Positions 8,546 to 16,866 of a DNA stretch of 64,000 bases are shown piece after piece. Each line of letters starts with the position of its first letter. Positions within the stretch are counted from its first letter, which is position 1. The stretch covers positions 1,364,001 to 1,428,000 of the forward strand of contig NZ_CP080387.1 in assembly GCF_030036535.1 (NCBI RefSeq). Direction: 5' to 3'. Below the pieces are notes generated by a model that was given only the letters and a program-made list of their open reading frames with translations, was not told the DNA's origin and ran no database searches. The stretch is from Agrobacterium cucumeris. GTDB lineage: Bacteria > Pseudomonadota > Alphaproteobacteria > Rhizobiales > Rhizobiaceae. Position numbers and translations under genes: made by a program.

Positions 8546-8676
8546 GCATGCGTGCGAACATCAGCTCTACTTTGGGGCAAAAACGCGGGGCGTGTGGCTA
8601 CGGAAGTCCTGACGCAATGATAACGGGCGCAGTGCTCCCAACGGAGTTTTCCTCTCACGGCCTTGCTCCCGAAAGC

Positions 8677-8712
8677 AAAATCCCGTGCGGATTACCTCAC
8701 GCACGGGATTTT
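8677..8712. terminator. Bidirectional intrinsic terminator
   Basis: A perfect 13-bp stem (8677-8689 with 8700-8712) has A4 on the left and T4 on the right, so it can terminate transcripts from either side. It lies between the plus-strand SOS-box gene and the 3' end of the minus-strand secreted-protein gene. Confidence 0.85.
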
Positions 8713-8738
8713 CATAATGAAGAGATCATCGTCTTGTC

Positions 8739-8990
8739 TTATTGCATGCGTTGCATTGCGGCTTCGGGCTCACCGGTCGTCGCAACCGTTGCCGCTGGAA
8801 GGCGGTCGGTCTTTTTCAGAATGACAACGGGCTTGTCCACCGGTTCCGTCGGCGGAACGATACTTGCGGTTTTAAATTCACGGTCGACGGCAGGAACGGA
8901 AGCGTTGATCTTTTCATGACCCGCGCATTCCGCAAACGCTGCACTGGCGGAAAAGCCAAAGACAGCGGCGATAATGAGAACTGATTTCAT
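8739..8990 (-). CDS. Small secreted protein of unknown function
   Basis: An 83-residue protein starting at the ATG at 8990, which has GGGAG nine bases upstream; a longer frame upstream lacks such a site. Residues 1-20 are a clear signal peptide ending AFA before ECAGHEK. The mature part is short and largely unstructured, with one cysteine and proline-rich segments (VPPTEPVDKPVV). It resembles uncharacterised periplasmic proteins of rhizobia. No role is assigned. Confidence 0.65.
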   Translation of the reverse strand: MKSVLIIAAVFGFSASAAFAECAGHEKINASVPAVDREFKTASIVPPTEPVDKPVVILKKTDRLPAATVATTGEPEAAMQRMQ

Positions 8991-9396
8991 GTCATTCTCC
9001 CTTCGCTTTTGTGGCGCTCTCCAGTCTAGGTGGAGACGAACCGGATTGAAAATCACACTTTAGAGACATCTAAAGCACCAGATCATTTCGGCAGTCGTCG
9101 TCATCGATGTGCGTGGCAGCGATATGCTGACTGTATCGCCGTCATTTCTTCCGCACATCCAGCGGATTTTGGCAAAGCGGCCGGCGAAATATCATCGCCA
9201 CATAACTTCCCTTGAGGGAAATCAGGCTGGGCGTGTAAGTCGAAACCTTTGCCGTGTTGGCGGCCTTGATCGTTCTTCCATCAGAGGAATTCTGCTGCAT
9301 GGCGCGCCTCCTTCCATGAGCGATAACGAAAAAACACCGTTCTTGTTCCGCATCGCAGTTTCGTTGCGGACGAGAAAGGGCAATACGTCACCGCGC
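8991..9396. other. Intergenic region with a small inverted repeat
   Basis: The only clear element is a 7-bp inverted repeat CTTTAGA-GACA-TCTAAAG at 9058-9075, about 70 bases upstream of the ATG at 8990. It could be an operator for that gene. No convincing coding frame is seen in the rest. Confidence 0.4.
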
Positions 9397-9522
9397 GTTT
9401 CTTCTCCCCGCCGGGGAGAAGGTGGCCCGAAGGGTCGGATGAGGGGGCTAGCTCTCCGGATATCTCGACCCTTGCCCCCTCATCCCGCTGCCGCGACCTT
9501 CTCCCCGGCGGGGAGAAGAAAC
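9397..9522. repeat. RIME-like palindromic repeat, copy 1
   Basis: About 126 bp. The outer arms (TTTCTTCTCCCCGCC... and its complement) form a long inverted repeat. The inner arms carry GGTCGGATGAGGGGGC on one side and GCCCCCTCATCCCGCTGC on the other. This matches rhizobial intergenic mosaic elements (RIME) known from Sinorhizobium and Agrobacterium. It is one of eight copies in the window. Confidence 0.85.
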
Positions 9523-9608
9523 CAGTGGTACCCTCCCCGTGACATCGCCTGTCTCCGTAATCCCCCAACGCTTGAAAATGTCGCCCAAAGCCTCTATATG
9601 CCTCACCG

Positions 9609-9654
9609 CGAGGACGACCTCGGCCATCATGGCGACAGCATGCGGGACGGCCCG
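9609..9654 (+). promoter_or_regulatory. Candidate guanidine-II (mini-ykkC) riboswitch
   Basis: Two small hairpins with ACGR tetraloops. The first is CGAGG-ACGA-CCTCG at 9609-9622 and the second is CGGG-ACGG-CCCG at 9643-9654. They are 20 bases apart and end nine bases before the ribosome site (GGAG at 9664) of the PACE efflux gene. Two G/C-closed ACGR hairpins a short linker apart, just ahead of a start codon, are the defining form of mini-ykkC, which binds guanidine and usually controls small efflux pumps. The stems are short, so covariation should be checked. Confidence 0.6.
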
Positions 9655-9674
9655 GTCACATACCGGAGAATAAA

Positions 9675-10109
9675 TTGCGCTCCCTGCAAGATCGTATTCG
9701 CCACGCGCTCAGCTTCGAAATCATCGGCCTTATGCTCGTCGTGCCGCTTGGTGCACTCGTCTTCGGCATGCCGTTGGAAGATATCGGCATTGTCGGTCTG
9801 GTCAGCGCCACACTCGCCACCATCTGGAACTACGTCTATAATCTCGGCTTCGACCATGCGATGCAGCGCATGAAGGGCACGACGCTTAAGACGCCCGCCA
9901 TCCGCGTCGCACACGCCCTGTTGTTCGAACTTGGCCTGCTGATTGTGCTGATGCCCTTCATCGCCTGGTATCTCGGCATCAGCCTTGCCCATGCGCTGGT
10001 GATGGATGTTTCGTTTGCGCTGTTTTACGTGGTCTATGCTTTCGTCTTCAACTGGAGCTACGACCGGATTTTCCCGTTGCCGGAATGGCAGTCGCAGGAT
10101 GCCGTCTGA
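9675..10109 (+). CDS. PACE-family multidrug/biocide efflux transporter
   Basis: A 144-residue inner-membrane protein with four transmembrane helices arranged as two similar halves, the BTP pair that defines proteobacterial antimicrobial compound efflux pumps such as AceI. The first half starts RIRHALSFEIIGLML, where Glu15 matches the essential membrane glutamate of AceI. Repeated features include FDHAMQRM between helices 2 and 3 and NWSYDRIFPLPEW near the end. The start is a TTG at 9675 with GGAG five to eight bases upstream. It is preceded by a candidate guanidine-II riboswitch, suggesting export of guanidinium-like cations. The family is secure; the substrate is inferred. Confidence 0.88.
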   Translation: MRSLQDRIRHALSFEIIGLMLVVPLGALVFGMPLEDIGIVGLVSATLATIWNYVYNLGFDHAMQRMKGTTLKTPAIRVAHALLFELGLLIVLMPFIAWYLGISLAHALVMDVSFALFYVVYAFVFNWSYDRIFPLPEWQSQDAV

Positions 10110-10139
10110 TCGACGGCCACGGCTAGAGACAGCAAAACT

Positions 10140-11132
10140 TCAGCGTAGCGATTCCTTGAAAAAGCTGACGACATCGGTGTTGAAACCACGATGAAACTCT
10201 GCCCGGTCAAAACCGGGCGCATCGCTGCAAACCTGCGGCAAAGCTTTTGCCATTTCTGCCGGGCAAGGCGCGATGAACGAAAAATGCCCTGCCCCCTTCA
10301 CCATCCGATAGTCCGGTTTCTTCGGCAGTTCATCGCGCAATCTCGCAATATCCTCCGGCACAATGCCATCACCGCCCTGTTCCGAACTCCACAGCTGGAC
10401 AGGAATACCGATATCTTCCAGATTTTCAGCACCGGGAAAGGCATTGAGCGGGTCTGCAACAACCGCGGCCCTTACCCGCTTATCGTGAGCCCGGTCTTTC
10501 GCAACAGCGCTTTTGTCCCGCATCTGCGCGCATATCGGCGCCTGCTCGTCCGGGCATGGCAATCTGCTGTTTAAAAAATCCGGCACGCCGCCGGCAAGCA
10601 CCAGCGCCGTATAACCACCGCGCGAAAATCCGAAGACACCGATCCGCCCGGCATCGATGACGCCGGCCTCTTTCCAGCCCGCCAGCATATGATCAAGCAG
10701 GCGCACAATATCCGCCGGCCGGTCGGTCAGCGCGGAAAGCTCGCCTGCCCGCTTCATATCAATCGCATTATCGCCGGGATGATTAAGCGCCGCGACGATG
10801 AAACCGGCATCCGCCAGCGCCGCCGCCGTATCGCGGTGGCTGAAATATGTGCCGGCGAAACCATGGGAAATGACGATAAGCGGATATTGCCCGTCAATGA
10901 TCGGGCAATCGCGCACCACAGGCAATACGAAGGGACCGATACGGCTTTCCACCGCCGCCGCCGCACAGGGCGACCAGACCGCCGCCCTGATGGGAGCTTT
11001 ACCATCGGTGGATGGAACCTCGATCAACCGCAGGCCGGCTGCCGTGGCAGCGCCCGTCCCGGAAACAACGGAAATCAGAAGAAGGCAACACACCACCAGG
11101 AATCGCATCAGAAACTCGCGGATCGGAAACAT
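10140..11132 (-). CDS. Secreted alpha/beta hydrolase (dienelactone hydrolase-like)
   Basis: About 330 residues with an N-terminal signal peptide (hydrophobic run FLVVCCLLLISVVSG, then an AATAAG region). The hydrolase core shows the oxyanion turn ISHGFAG, the nucleophile elbow GFSRGG with its catalytic serine, an acidic position around VVADPLNAF/EQGGDGIV and a late histidine in GAGHFSF. The layout matches periplasmic platelet-activating-factor-acetylhydrolase or dienelactone hydrolase-like enzymes. ATG codons at 11132 and 11108 are both possible. The gene is convergent with the PACE gene and downstream of the Mla operon on the same strand. The substrate is unknown. Confidence 0.8.
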   Translation of the reverse strand: MFPIREFLMRFLVVCCLLLISVVSGTGAATAAGLRLIEVPSTDGKAPIRAAVWSPCAAAAVESRIGPFVLPVVRDCPIIDGQYPLIVISHGFAGTYFSHRDTAAALADAGFIVAALNHPGDNAIDMKRAGELSALTDRPADIVRLLDHMLAGWKEAGVIDAGRIGVFGFSRGGYTALVLAGGVPDFLNSRLPCPDEQAPICAQMRDKSAVAKDRAHDKRVRAAVVADPLNAFPGAENLEDIGIPVQLWSSEQGGDGIVPEDIARLRDELPKKPDYRMVKGAGHFSFIAPCPAEMAKALPQVCSDAPGFDRAEFHRGFNTDVVSFFKESLR

Positions 11133-11212
11133 TGAGCGCAAGGCCGGCCATCAACCAGCCCTGCCCGAAACATAAGGCAATTTCTTATAGCGCTGATGAC
11201 CGCCGCGAAGGC

Positions 11213-11818
11213 TTAAAGCGACTTCAGCGTCCAGACGACAATCTCGCGCGTGGCGGCGGCGAAGGCCTGATCCAGCGCCTTGACGAAATTGGCGTTGCCG
11301 GAACCACTGACACGGGCGCTGGCGCGGAACACTTCCTGCGCCTTCACCGTGCCGTTGCGGTCGTTCAGAAGCTTCACCGACATTTCGATATTGGCGATGT
11401 TTCTCGCCGTATCCACCTCGAAGGCGCGAATATCGGTCACGACCTGATAGTCGATCGCCAGCCCCTGCCCCGGACGGCCGACGCCGCCGAGCTTGCCGGT
11501 GTCTTCGAAAGCTTCCACGAGCTTGGACTGAACCATGCGCGGCAGGCGGTCGCTCCATTGCGAATTGCCGAGATATTGCACTTCCGAACCGGAGAGCCGC
11601 ACCACGATATTTTCGCTGTCCAGCGCCTTGAGTGCGGTCGGATCGGCAATCAGCAATTGCCGGCCTTTCAGCGAAGGTCCCTGCGTCACCGTCGCCGAAG
11701 ACACGGAAAGATCGAACGTATCGTTCTTCGGCGCGCCGGCACAGCCGGCCAGCAGCGCGGCAAGCAGCGGAGCCAGAATAAGGGCACGGCGTTTATGGCC
11801 GGTCATCGATCGTGTCAT
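11213..11818 (-). CDS. ABC-type transport auxiliary lipoprotein (PqiC/ABC_trans_aux)
   Basis: A 201-residue lipoprotein. A signal peptide ends in the lipobox LLAGC, so it is lipidated at Cys26. The mature region contains LLIADPTALKALDSENIVVRL, a strand pattern typical of the ABC_trans_aux (former DUF330) family that accompanies MCE transporters. It is last in the four-gene operon, 15 bases after the MlaD-type gene. It probably sits on the outer membrane or reaches the periplasmic side of the MCE tunnel. No MlaC-type soluble lipid carrier is encoded here, so this protein may take part in the handoff. Confidence 0.85.
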   Translation of the reverse strand: MTRSMTGHKRRALILAPLLAALLAGCAGAPKNDTFDLSVSSATVTQGPSLKGRQLLIADPTALKALDSENIVVRLSGSEVQYLGNSQWSDRLPRMVQSKLVEAFEDTGKLGGVGRPGQGLAIDYQVVTDIRAFEVDTARNIANIEMSVKLLNDRNGTVKAQEVFRASARVSGSGNANFVKALDQAFAAATREIVVWTLKSL

Positions 11819-11833
11819 TGGCCCATACCCCTC

Positions 11834-13204
11834 TTAGCGCCTTGTTCTGCCATCATATTGTTTCACGGTTTCACCGCCGAAAATCAACCGCTGCGGATCG
11901 CGGTCAATATTGGTGATGGCATTGTTGAGATTGTCGACTGTCTGTCGCGTGCTGCCAATCAGCGCCTGGAAATCTTTCAGGCCAGAGCTGGAGAAGCGGG
12001 TCAGATTGTCTGCGATCGGCCCGATGCGGGCATTGAGATTGTCGGCCACGGCCTTGAACGAGGTAAGCGTCTCGCGCGCCTTGGCAAACAGCGAATTGGC
12101 GTCATCGGTGCCGAGCATGCCGTCCACCTTGGCAAGAATGCCATCGACGCGGCTGGAAGCGAGGTTCAGCTTGCGGCCCATGTCGGTGAAGTCGGAAACC
12201 GCCTGGTCGATATCGGCGCGGCGGGCACCGACATCATCGGCAATCCGCTTGAAATTCGCCACGGCATCGCGCGCATCGGCGGTCGCGGCGGAAACATCGC
12301 CGACCACGGTGCTGACCTTGGCGGGATCGACGGAGGCCAGAAGCTCATCCGCACGCTTCACGACAGTCTGCACTTCCGTGCTCGCCGCCTCGAAATTGCG
12401 CGCCGTGCTCTGCACCGTCTCCATGATGCCCTGAATATCGCTGGAAGCCGACGCTACATCCTTCGTCACCTTGTCGACATTCGACAGGATGGAATCGATC
12501 TTGCCGGCATCCACCGCCTTCACCAGATCCTCGATGGCGGTCAGCGTGCCGTCGAGACGCACCGAGACAGACTGCACGGTGGTGGAAAGCGAGCTGAGGC
12601 TTGCAATGAAATTCTTGATGCCATCGGAATTGGCCGCCAGCGCGTCGGAGAACTTCTCGGCGTTACGCACCGTCTGCGTCAGCGGACCACGGGCGTCCTG
12701 CACGAAGCCCTGCAATTCACCGATGGCGCCGTCCGCACGCTTCAAGATCTTGTCGGCAGTGGCAAGCAGGTTGGTGACGCTGGAAAGATCGGCCGTCAGT
12801 TCCGCCGGAACGCCGGTCTCGGCGGATTTCTGCAGAATGCGCTCACCATCCTTGTTGCCGCCGGAAAGCTCGATATAGGCAGCACCCGTCAGGCCCTGAA
12901 TTTCAAGCACGGCGCGGGTCGAAGGGAAAACCGGGGCATCCGCCTGCACCTCGGTAAAGGCGATGGAATAGGCTGGGTCGTCGCGGTCGATGGCGAGCCC
13001 GCGCACGGTGCCGACAGGAATGCCGTTAAAGCGCACCGGGGAGCCGACGGAGAGACCGTTGGCGGAGCCGGGAATACGCACGACAAGCTGCGCCGTCGGG
13101 CCGCCACGGCCGAATTCCGCCATCCAGTAAACGAAGCCGAATGCGGCGGCGATCACGATCAGCGTGAAAATTCCGACTATGGTGTAGTTCGCCTTGGTTT
13201 CCAT
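11834..13204 (-). CDS. mlaD: MlaD-family MCE protein, lipid transport
   Basis: A 456-residue protein with one N-terminal transmembrane helix (residues about 7-27). An MCE domain follows (about 38-120; RIPGSANGLSVGSPVRFNGIPVG and a downstream AYIELSGG). A very long helical C-terminal region (about 150-400) is rich in Val-Asp/Thr heptad patterns. It is much longer than E. coli MlaD (183), so it may form an extended periplasmic needle or tunnel. The start at 13204 is just after the ATPase gene. As the MCE subunit it would carry lipid between membranes. Confidence 0.9.
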   Translation of the reverse strand: METKANYTIVGIFTLIVIAAAFGFVYWMAEFGRGGPTAQLVVRIPGSANGLSVGSPVRFNGIPVGTVRGLAIDRDDPAYSIAFTEVQADAPVFPSTRAVLEIQGLTGAAYIELSGGNKDGERILQKSAETGVPAELTADLSSVTNLLATADKILKRADGAIGELQGFVQDARGPLTQTVRNAEKFSDALAANSDGIKNFIASLSSLSTTVQSVSVRLDGTLTAIEDLVKAVDAGKIDSILSNVDKVTKDVASASSDIQGIMETVQSTARNFEAASTEVQTVVKRADELLASVDPAKVSTVVGDVSAATADARDAVANFKRIADDVGARRADIDQAVSDFTDMGRKLNLASSRVDGILAKVDGMLGTDDANSLFAKARETLTSFKAVADNLNARIGPIADNLTRFSSSGLKDFQALIGSTRQTVDNLNNAITNIDRDPQRLIFGGETVKQYDGRTRR

Positions 13205-13211
13205 GCTTCTG

Positions 13212-14048
13212 TTACTCCACCGGATTTTCATGTTTGCCGTCCGGAAGAACGACAGAGCGCGCCCGTTTGCCGCGGAAATAGGACTGCACCCACGGGTCGT
13301 CGCAGGCGAACATGTCCTGCAATGTCCCTTCCACCAGAACCCGCTTGTCGCCGAGAACCGCAATGCGGTCACAGACGGAGAACAGGCTGTCGAGGTCGTG
13401 CGTCACCATATAAACGGTCAGGCCGAGCGAATCACGCAGGCGCGCGATCAGCATATCAAATTCCGCCGCCCCGATGGGATCGAGGCCGGATGTCGGCTCA
13501 TCAAGGAAAACGAGGTCGGGATCAAGCGACAGCGCCCGGGCAAGAGCCGCACGCTTGATCATGCCGCCTGACAGTTCCGACGGATACTTGTCGCCGGCAT
13601 CTGGCTTCAGGCCGACCATCTCGATCTTCAGATAAGCAAGCTCATCCATCAACTTCTTCGGCAGGTCGAGATATTCCCGCATCGGCAGCTGAATGTTTTC
13701 CTTCACCGTCAGGCCGGAAAACAGCGCGCCCTGCTGGAACAGCACACCGAGCCGCTGGTCAAGCATCATGCGGTCGTCTTCACTCGCCTTGTCGTAATCG
13801 GTGCCGAGAATGCGGATCGCGCCCGCCTGCCGCGGCAGGAGCCGCAAGATCGCCCGCATCAACACGGATTTGCCCGCGCCGGAGGGACCGATGAAGCCGA
13901 GGATTTCGCCGCGATAGACATCGAGATCGAGATTTTCGAGCACGTTCCGGCCGTTGAAACCGACGGTCACGCCCTCGACGGAAAGCACCACCTCGCGGCC
14001 GTCTTTTCCGGTCTTGATCTGTTGCTGTGTCTGGTCCTGCTGCTCCAA
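13212..14048 (-). CDS. mlaF: MlaF-type ABC transporter ATPase
   Basis: A 278-residue ATPase with Walker A GPSGAGKS (about residues 54-61), Q-loop LFQQGALFSGLT, signature LSGGMIKRAALARAL, Walker B LVFLDEPTSGLDP and switch His in VTHDLDS. This is the MlaF/Ttg2A pattern that drives phospholipid transport at the inner membrane. I prefer the TTG at 14048, which has GGGAGGG upstream; an ATG at 14099 would overlap the permease gene by 41 bases. It ends eight bases before the MCE gene. Confidence 0.92.
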   Translation of the reverse strand: MEQQDQTQQQIKTGKDGREVVLSVEGVTVGFNGRNVLENLDLDVYRGEILGFIGPSGAGKSVLMRAILRLLPRQAGAIRILGTDYDKASEDDRMMLDQRLGVLFQQGALFSGLTVKENIQLPMREYLDLPKKLMDELAYLKIEMVGLKPDAGDKYPSELSGGMIKRAALARALSLDPDLVFLDEPTSGLDPIGAAEFDMLIARLRDSLGLTVYMVTHDLDSLFSVCDRIAVLGDKRVLVEGTLQDMFACDDPWVQSYFRGKRARSVVLPDGKHENPVE

Positions 14049-14058
14049 CGCGCCCTCC

Positions 14059-15219
14059 CTAAAAATCGATGGCTGCGTAGAAGATGGCGAAAAGACCATC
14101 GACCAGAATGACGACGAAGATCGACTTCACCACCGACGAGGTGACGTGCTGGCCGAGCGATTCCGCCGAACCGCCCACCTTCATGCCCTCCACCGCCGCG
14201 ACGATGCCGATGATCAGCGCCATGAACGGCGCCTTGATCATGCCCGCCGCAATGGTCGATTCCTCGACCGCGCCATGCAGGCGTGACAGGAACACCTCGA
14301 AAGTGATGCCGGAGTAGAGCAATGCCACGATGGCAGCACCGAAAAGCGCTGCGAAGTTGGCAAGAATGGTCAAGAGCGGCAACGCGATGGTGAGCGCCAC
14401 CAGCCGCGGAAACACCAGCACGCCGACCGGGTTGAGGCCGATCACCTTCAGCGCGTCGATTTCCTCGCGCATCTTCATCGAGCCGATTTCCGCCGTGATC
14501 GCGCTGCCGGAACGGCCGGCGATCATGATCGCGGTCAACAGAACGCCGATTTCACGCAATTGCAGAATACCGACCAGATCGACGACGAAGACCTCGGCGC
14601 CGAAATAACGCAGCTGGAACGCGCCCTGCTGGGCGATGATCGCGCCGATCAGGAACGACATCAGCATGATGATCGGCACGGCGCGCACGCCCATATGGTC
14701 GATCTGGTTGACGATCGCCGCCGGCGATACGCCACGCCCGCGCCCGAGCTTCATCTGCGCGCCGCGCACGGCGGAACCGAGAATATACATGCCCGCCAGA
14801 AAGTCCGCGCCATTCTGAACCACGGCCTGACCGATCGGCGCGAAGATGCGCTCTACCAGCCCCGGCCTGGCGGCTGGTTCGCCCTGCATCTCCGCCTTAT
14901 CGGGCAATTGACCGATGACGTCCTCGATCCGGTCGTTGCCGGTGAGCGTGACAATCGCGCCGTTCGCCTCCAGATCCTTGCGCAGGCGCTGGATGATCCA
15001 CGCACCCGTCGTGTCGATGGCTTCGACGGCGGAAAGATCGATCTCGACGGAGCCGCCGGATTTGCTCTTTTCGATCCTGTCGAGGCTTTCAAAAATTCCG
15101 GAGAGATTGCTGTTGCGCCAGGAGCCGCTCATGACATAACGCAAACCGCCGCCGGAGACGGAACCGTCTTCGGTGATTGCGGCCGGGTTCGCCTGTTGCC
15201 GTGTGTCCTGTTCTTGCAT
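14059..15219 (-). CDS. mlaE: MlaE-type permease with N-terminal STAS domain
   Basis: A 386-residue protein. Residues about 15-115 are a STAS-like domain (VEIDLSAVEAIDTTGAWIIQRL), the role carried by MlaB in E. coli. The MlaE permease domain follows with five or six membrane helices and the family signature around LLTAIMIAGRSGSAITAEIG and MKMREEIDALKVIGLNP. STAS-MlaE fusion is usual in this group. The ATG at 15219 has GGAG upstream; a frame to 15306 is less likely. It is the first gene of the operon and is divergent from the epimerase gene. Confidence 0.92.
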   Translation of the reverse strand: MQEQDTRQQANPAAITEDGSVSGGGLRYVMSGSWRNSNLSGIFESLDRIEKSKSGGSVEIDLSAVEAIDTTGAWIIQRLRKDLEANGAIVTLTGNDRIEDVIGQLPDKAEMQGEPAARPGLVERIFAPIGQAVVQNGADFLAGMYILGSAVRGAQMKLGRGRGVSPAAIVNQIDHMGVRAVPIIMLMSFLIGAIIAQQGAFQLRYFGAEVFVVDLVGILQLREIGVLLTAIMIAGRSGSAITAEIGSMKMREEIDALKVIGLNPVGVLVFPRLVALTIALPLLTILANFAALFGAAIVALLYSGITFEVFLSRLHGAVEESTIAAGMIKAPFMALIIGIVAAVEGMKVGGSAESLGQHVTSSVVKSIFVVILVDGLFAIFYAAIDF

Positions 15220-15362
15220 AATGCTCCGAGCGAGTGCAGCCGTCACGAGATTCTTAAAGGTTTCATAACGTTTTGGCCTCCGGCAAGCCACAGTGACGGC
15301 TGACAATTCGTGATAAATTTGGCGTCATGTGTCTTTTGTCGCCCAATCGGAAGTGAAAAAAT

Positions 15363-16346
15363 ATGCCCCGTTACCTGCAAGCCACAACAGAACGCTTCCC
15401 CGTCGCCGGCAGCTTCACCATCTCACGCGGCACCCGCACGCATGCGGATGTCGTAACGTGCATTATCCGCGAAGGTTCCTTCACCGGCAGAGGTGAATGT
15501 GTACCCTATCCACGTTATGGCGAAAGCATCGAGGGTGTTGTTGCCGATATCGAGGCCATGGCAGAGCGGATCGCCGCCGGCCTGACACGGCAGGAACTAC
15601 AGCAGGCGATGCAACCCGGCGCCGCCCGCAATGCGGTGGATTGCGCGCTCTGGGACCTCGAAGCCAAGATCAGCGGCAAAACTGTTGCCGAGCGCATCCT
15701 TGGACAGGCGGCAAAGCCGCTCGTCACTGCTTACACCATCTCGCTTGCGGACCCCGAGACCATGGCCGCGAAGACGGCGGAAAACGCAGGCCGCCCGCTG
15801 CTGAAGATCAAGACCGGCACGGCGGATGACGAAGCGCGTCTAAGGGCCGTGCGCGCCGCCGCACCCGAAGCGCGCATCATCATCGACGCCAATGAGGGTT
15901 GGAACGATTATAATATCGAATATTATCTGCGGCTTGCGGCGGAACTGAAGATATCGCTGATCGAGCAGCCGCTGCCGGCCGGCAAGGACGCCATCCTCTC
16001 CCGCATCGATCATCCGGTGCTGATCTGCGCCGATGAAAGCGTGCATTCCACCAGGGACCTCGCCGGCCTGCGCGACCGTTACGATGCGATCAACATCAAG
16101 CTCGACAAGACCGGCGGCCTCACCGAAGCGCTTGTCATGAAGGCGGAAGCCGAAAGGCTCGGTTTCACCATCATGGTCGGCTGCATGCTCGGCACCTCGC
16201 TCGGCATGGCGCCCGCCGTACTGGCGGCGCAGGGCACGGCATTTGCCGATCTCGACGGGCCGCTGTTGTTGGCGCAGGATCGTGATCCGGGGCTGGTTTA
16301 CGAGGGTTCGCTGGTTTATCCGGCGCGGCCGGAATTGTGGGGTTAA
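15363..16346 (+). CDS. Dipeptide epimerase / N-acetyl-D-Glu racemase DgcA-like (enolase superfamily)
   Basis: A 327-residue enolase-superfamily enzyme. An N-terminal capping domain (about 1-110) is followed by a barrel with LKIKTG (catalytic Lys-x-Lys, about residue 149). Metal ligands are in DANEGW, EQPL and ADES, and the second catalytic lysine is in KLDKTGG. These are the landmarks of L-Ala-D/L-Glu epimerases, of which rhizobial DgcA (N-acetyl-D-glutamate racemase) is a member. No dgcN neighbour is present here, so murein dipeptide recycling and N-acyl amino acid racemisation both remain open. It begins 143 bases from the divergent Mla operon. Confidence 0.85.
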   Translation: MPRYLQATTERFPVAGSFTISRGTRTHADVVTCIIREGSFTGRGECVPYPRYGESIEGVVADIEAMAERIAAGLTRQELQQAMQPGAARNAVDCALWDLEAKISGKTVAERILGQAAKPLVTAYTISLADPETMAAKTAENAGRPLLKIKTGTADDEARLRAVRAAAPEARIIIDANEGWNDYNIEYYLRLAAELKISLIEQPLPAGKDAILSRIDHPVLICADESVHSTRDLAGLRDRYDAINIKLDKTGGLTEALVMKAEAERLGFTIMVGCMLGTSLGMAPAVLAAQGTAFADLDGPLLLAQDRDPGLVYEGSLVYPARPELWG

Positions 16347-16390
16347 GTCGTGGATATTGAAGGCAGAGAAACACGGTAAGGCGCGACCTC

Positions 16391-16530
16391 GCCGCTTGTT
16401 TCTTCTCCCCGCCGGGGAGAAGGTGGCCCGAAGGGTCGGATGAGGGGGCAACGTTAGCAGTATACGGAGAGCTCGCCCCCTCATCCCGCTGCCGCGGACT
16501 TCTCCCCGGCGGGGAGAAGAAACAAGCGGC
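16391..16530. repeat. RIME-like palindromic repeat, copy 2
   Basis: About 140 bp with perfect outer inverted ends GCCGCTTGTTT.../...AAACAAGCGGC. Right after it the flank CATCCACTCGTC also follows copy 3, so the pair shares more than the core and may have arisen by local duplication. Confidence 0.85.
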
Positions 16531-16654
16531 ATCCACTCGTCATACAGACGAGAGTCGGGGCTCCGATATGAAAGATCGCAAGTTATCCAGCCCGACCGAA
16601 ATTGCAGGGGTAAGCCCTAAAATTAAAACCAGATGAGGTGCGACGCCACCGCGT

Positions 16655-16780
16655 ATTTCTTCTCCCCGCCGGGGAGAAGGTGGCCCGAAGGGTCGGATGA
16701 GGGGGAAACGTAGCCGGATTTCGGAGAGCTTGCCCCCTCATCCCGCTGCCGCGACCTTCTCCCCGGCGGGGAGAAGAAAC
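16655..16780. repeat. RIME-like palindromic repeat, copy 3
   Basis: About 126 bp, same orientation and same right flank as copy 2. The 16347-16866 gap contains nothing else I can recognise. Confidence 0.85.
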
Positions 16781-16866
16781 AAGCGGCATCCACTCGTCCC
16801 ACACGAGCGCGCATTGATCGCGAGGAAACACCGAAGGCTAGGTATCCCTTTAGCTCGCAGGCCCAA

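Noticed and set aside
11012..13558. An 848-codon open frame antisense to the mlaD and mlaF genes
   Set aside because: It is a by-product of GC-rich coding DNA on the other strand; mlaD and mlaF have motifs, spacing and starts, this frame has none.
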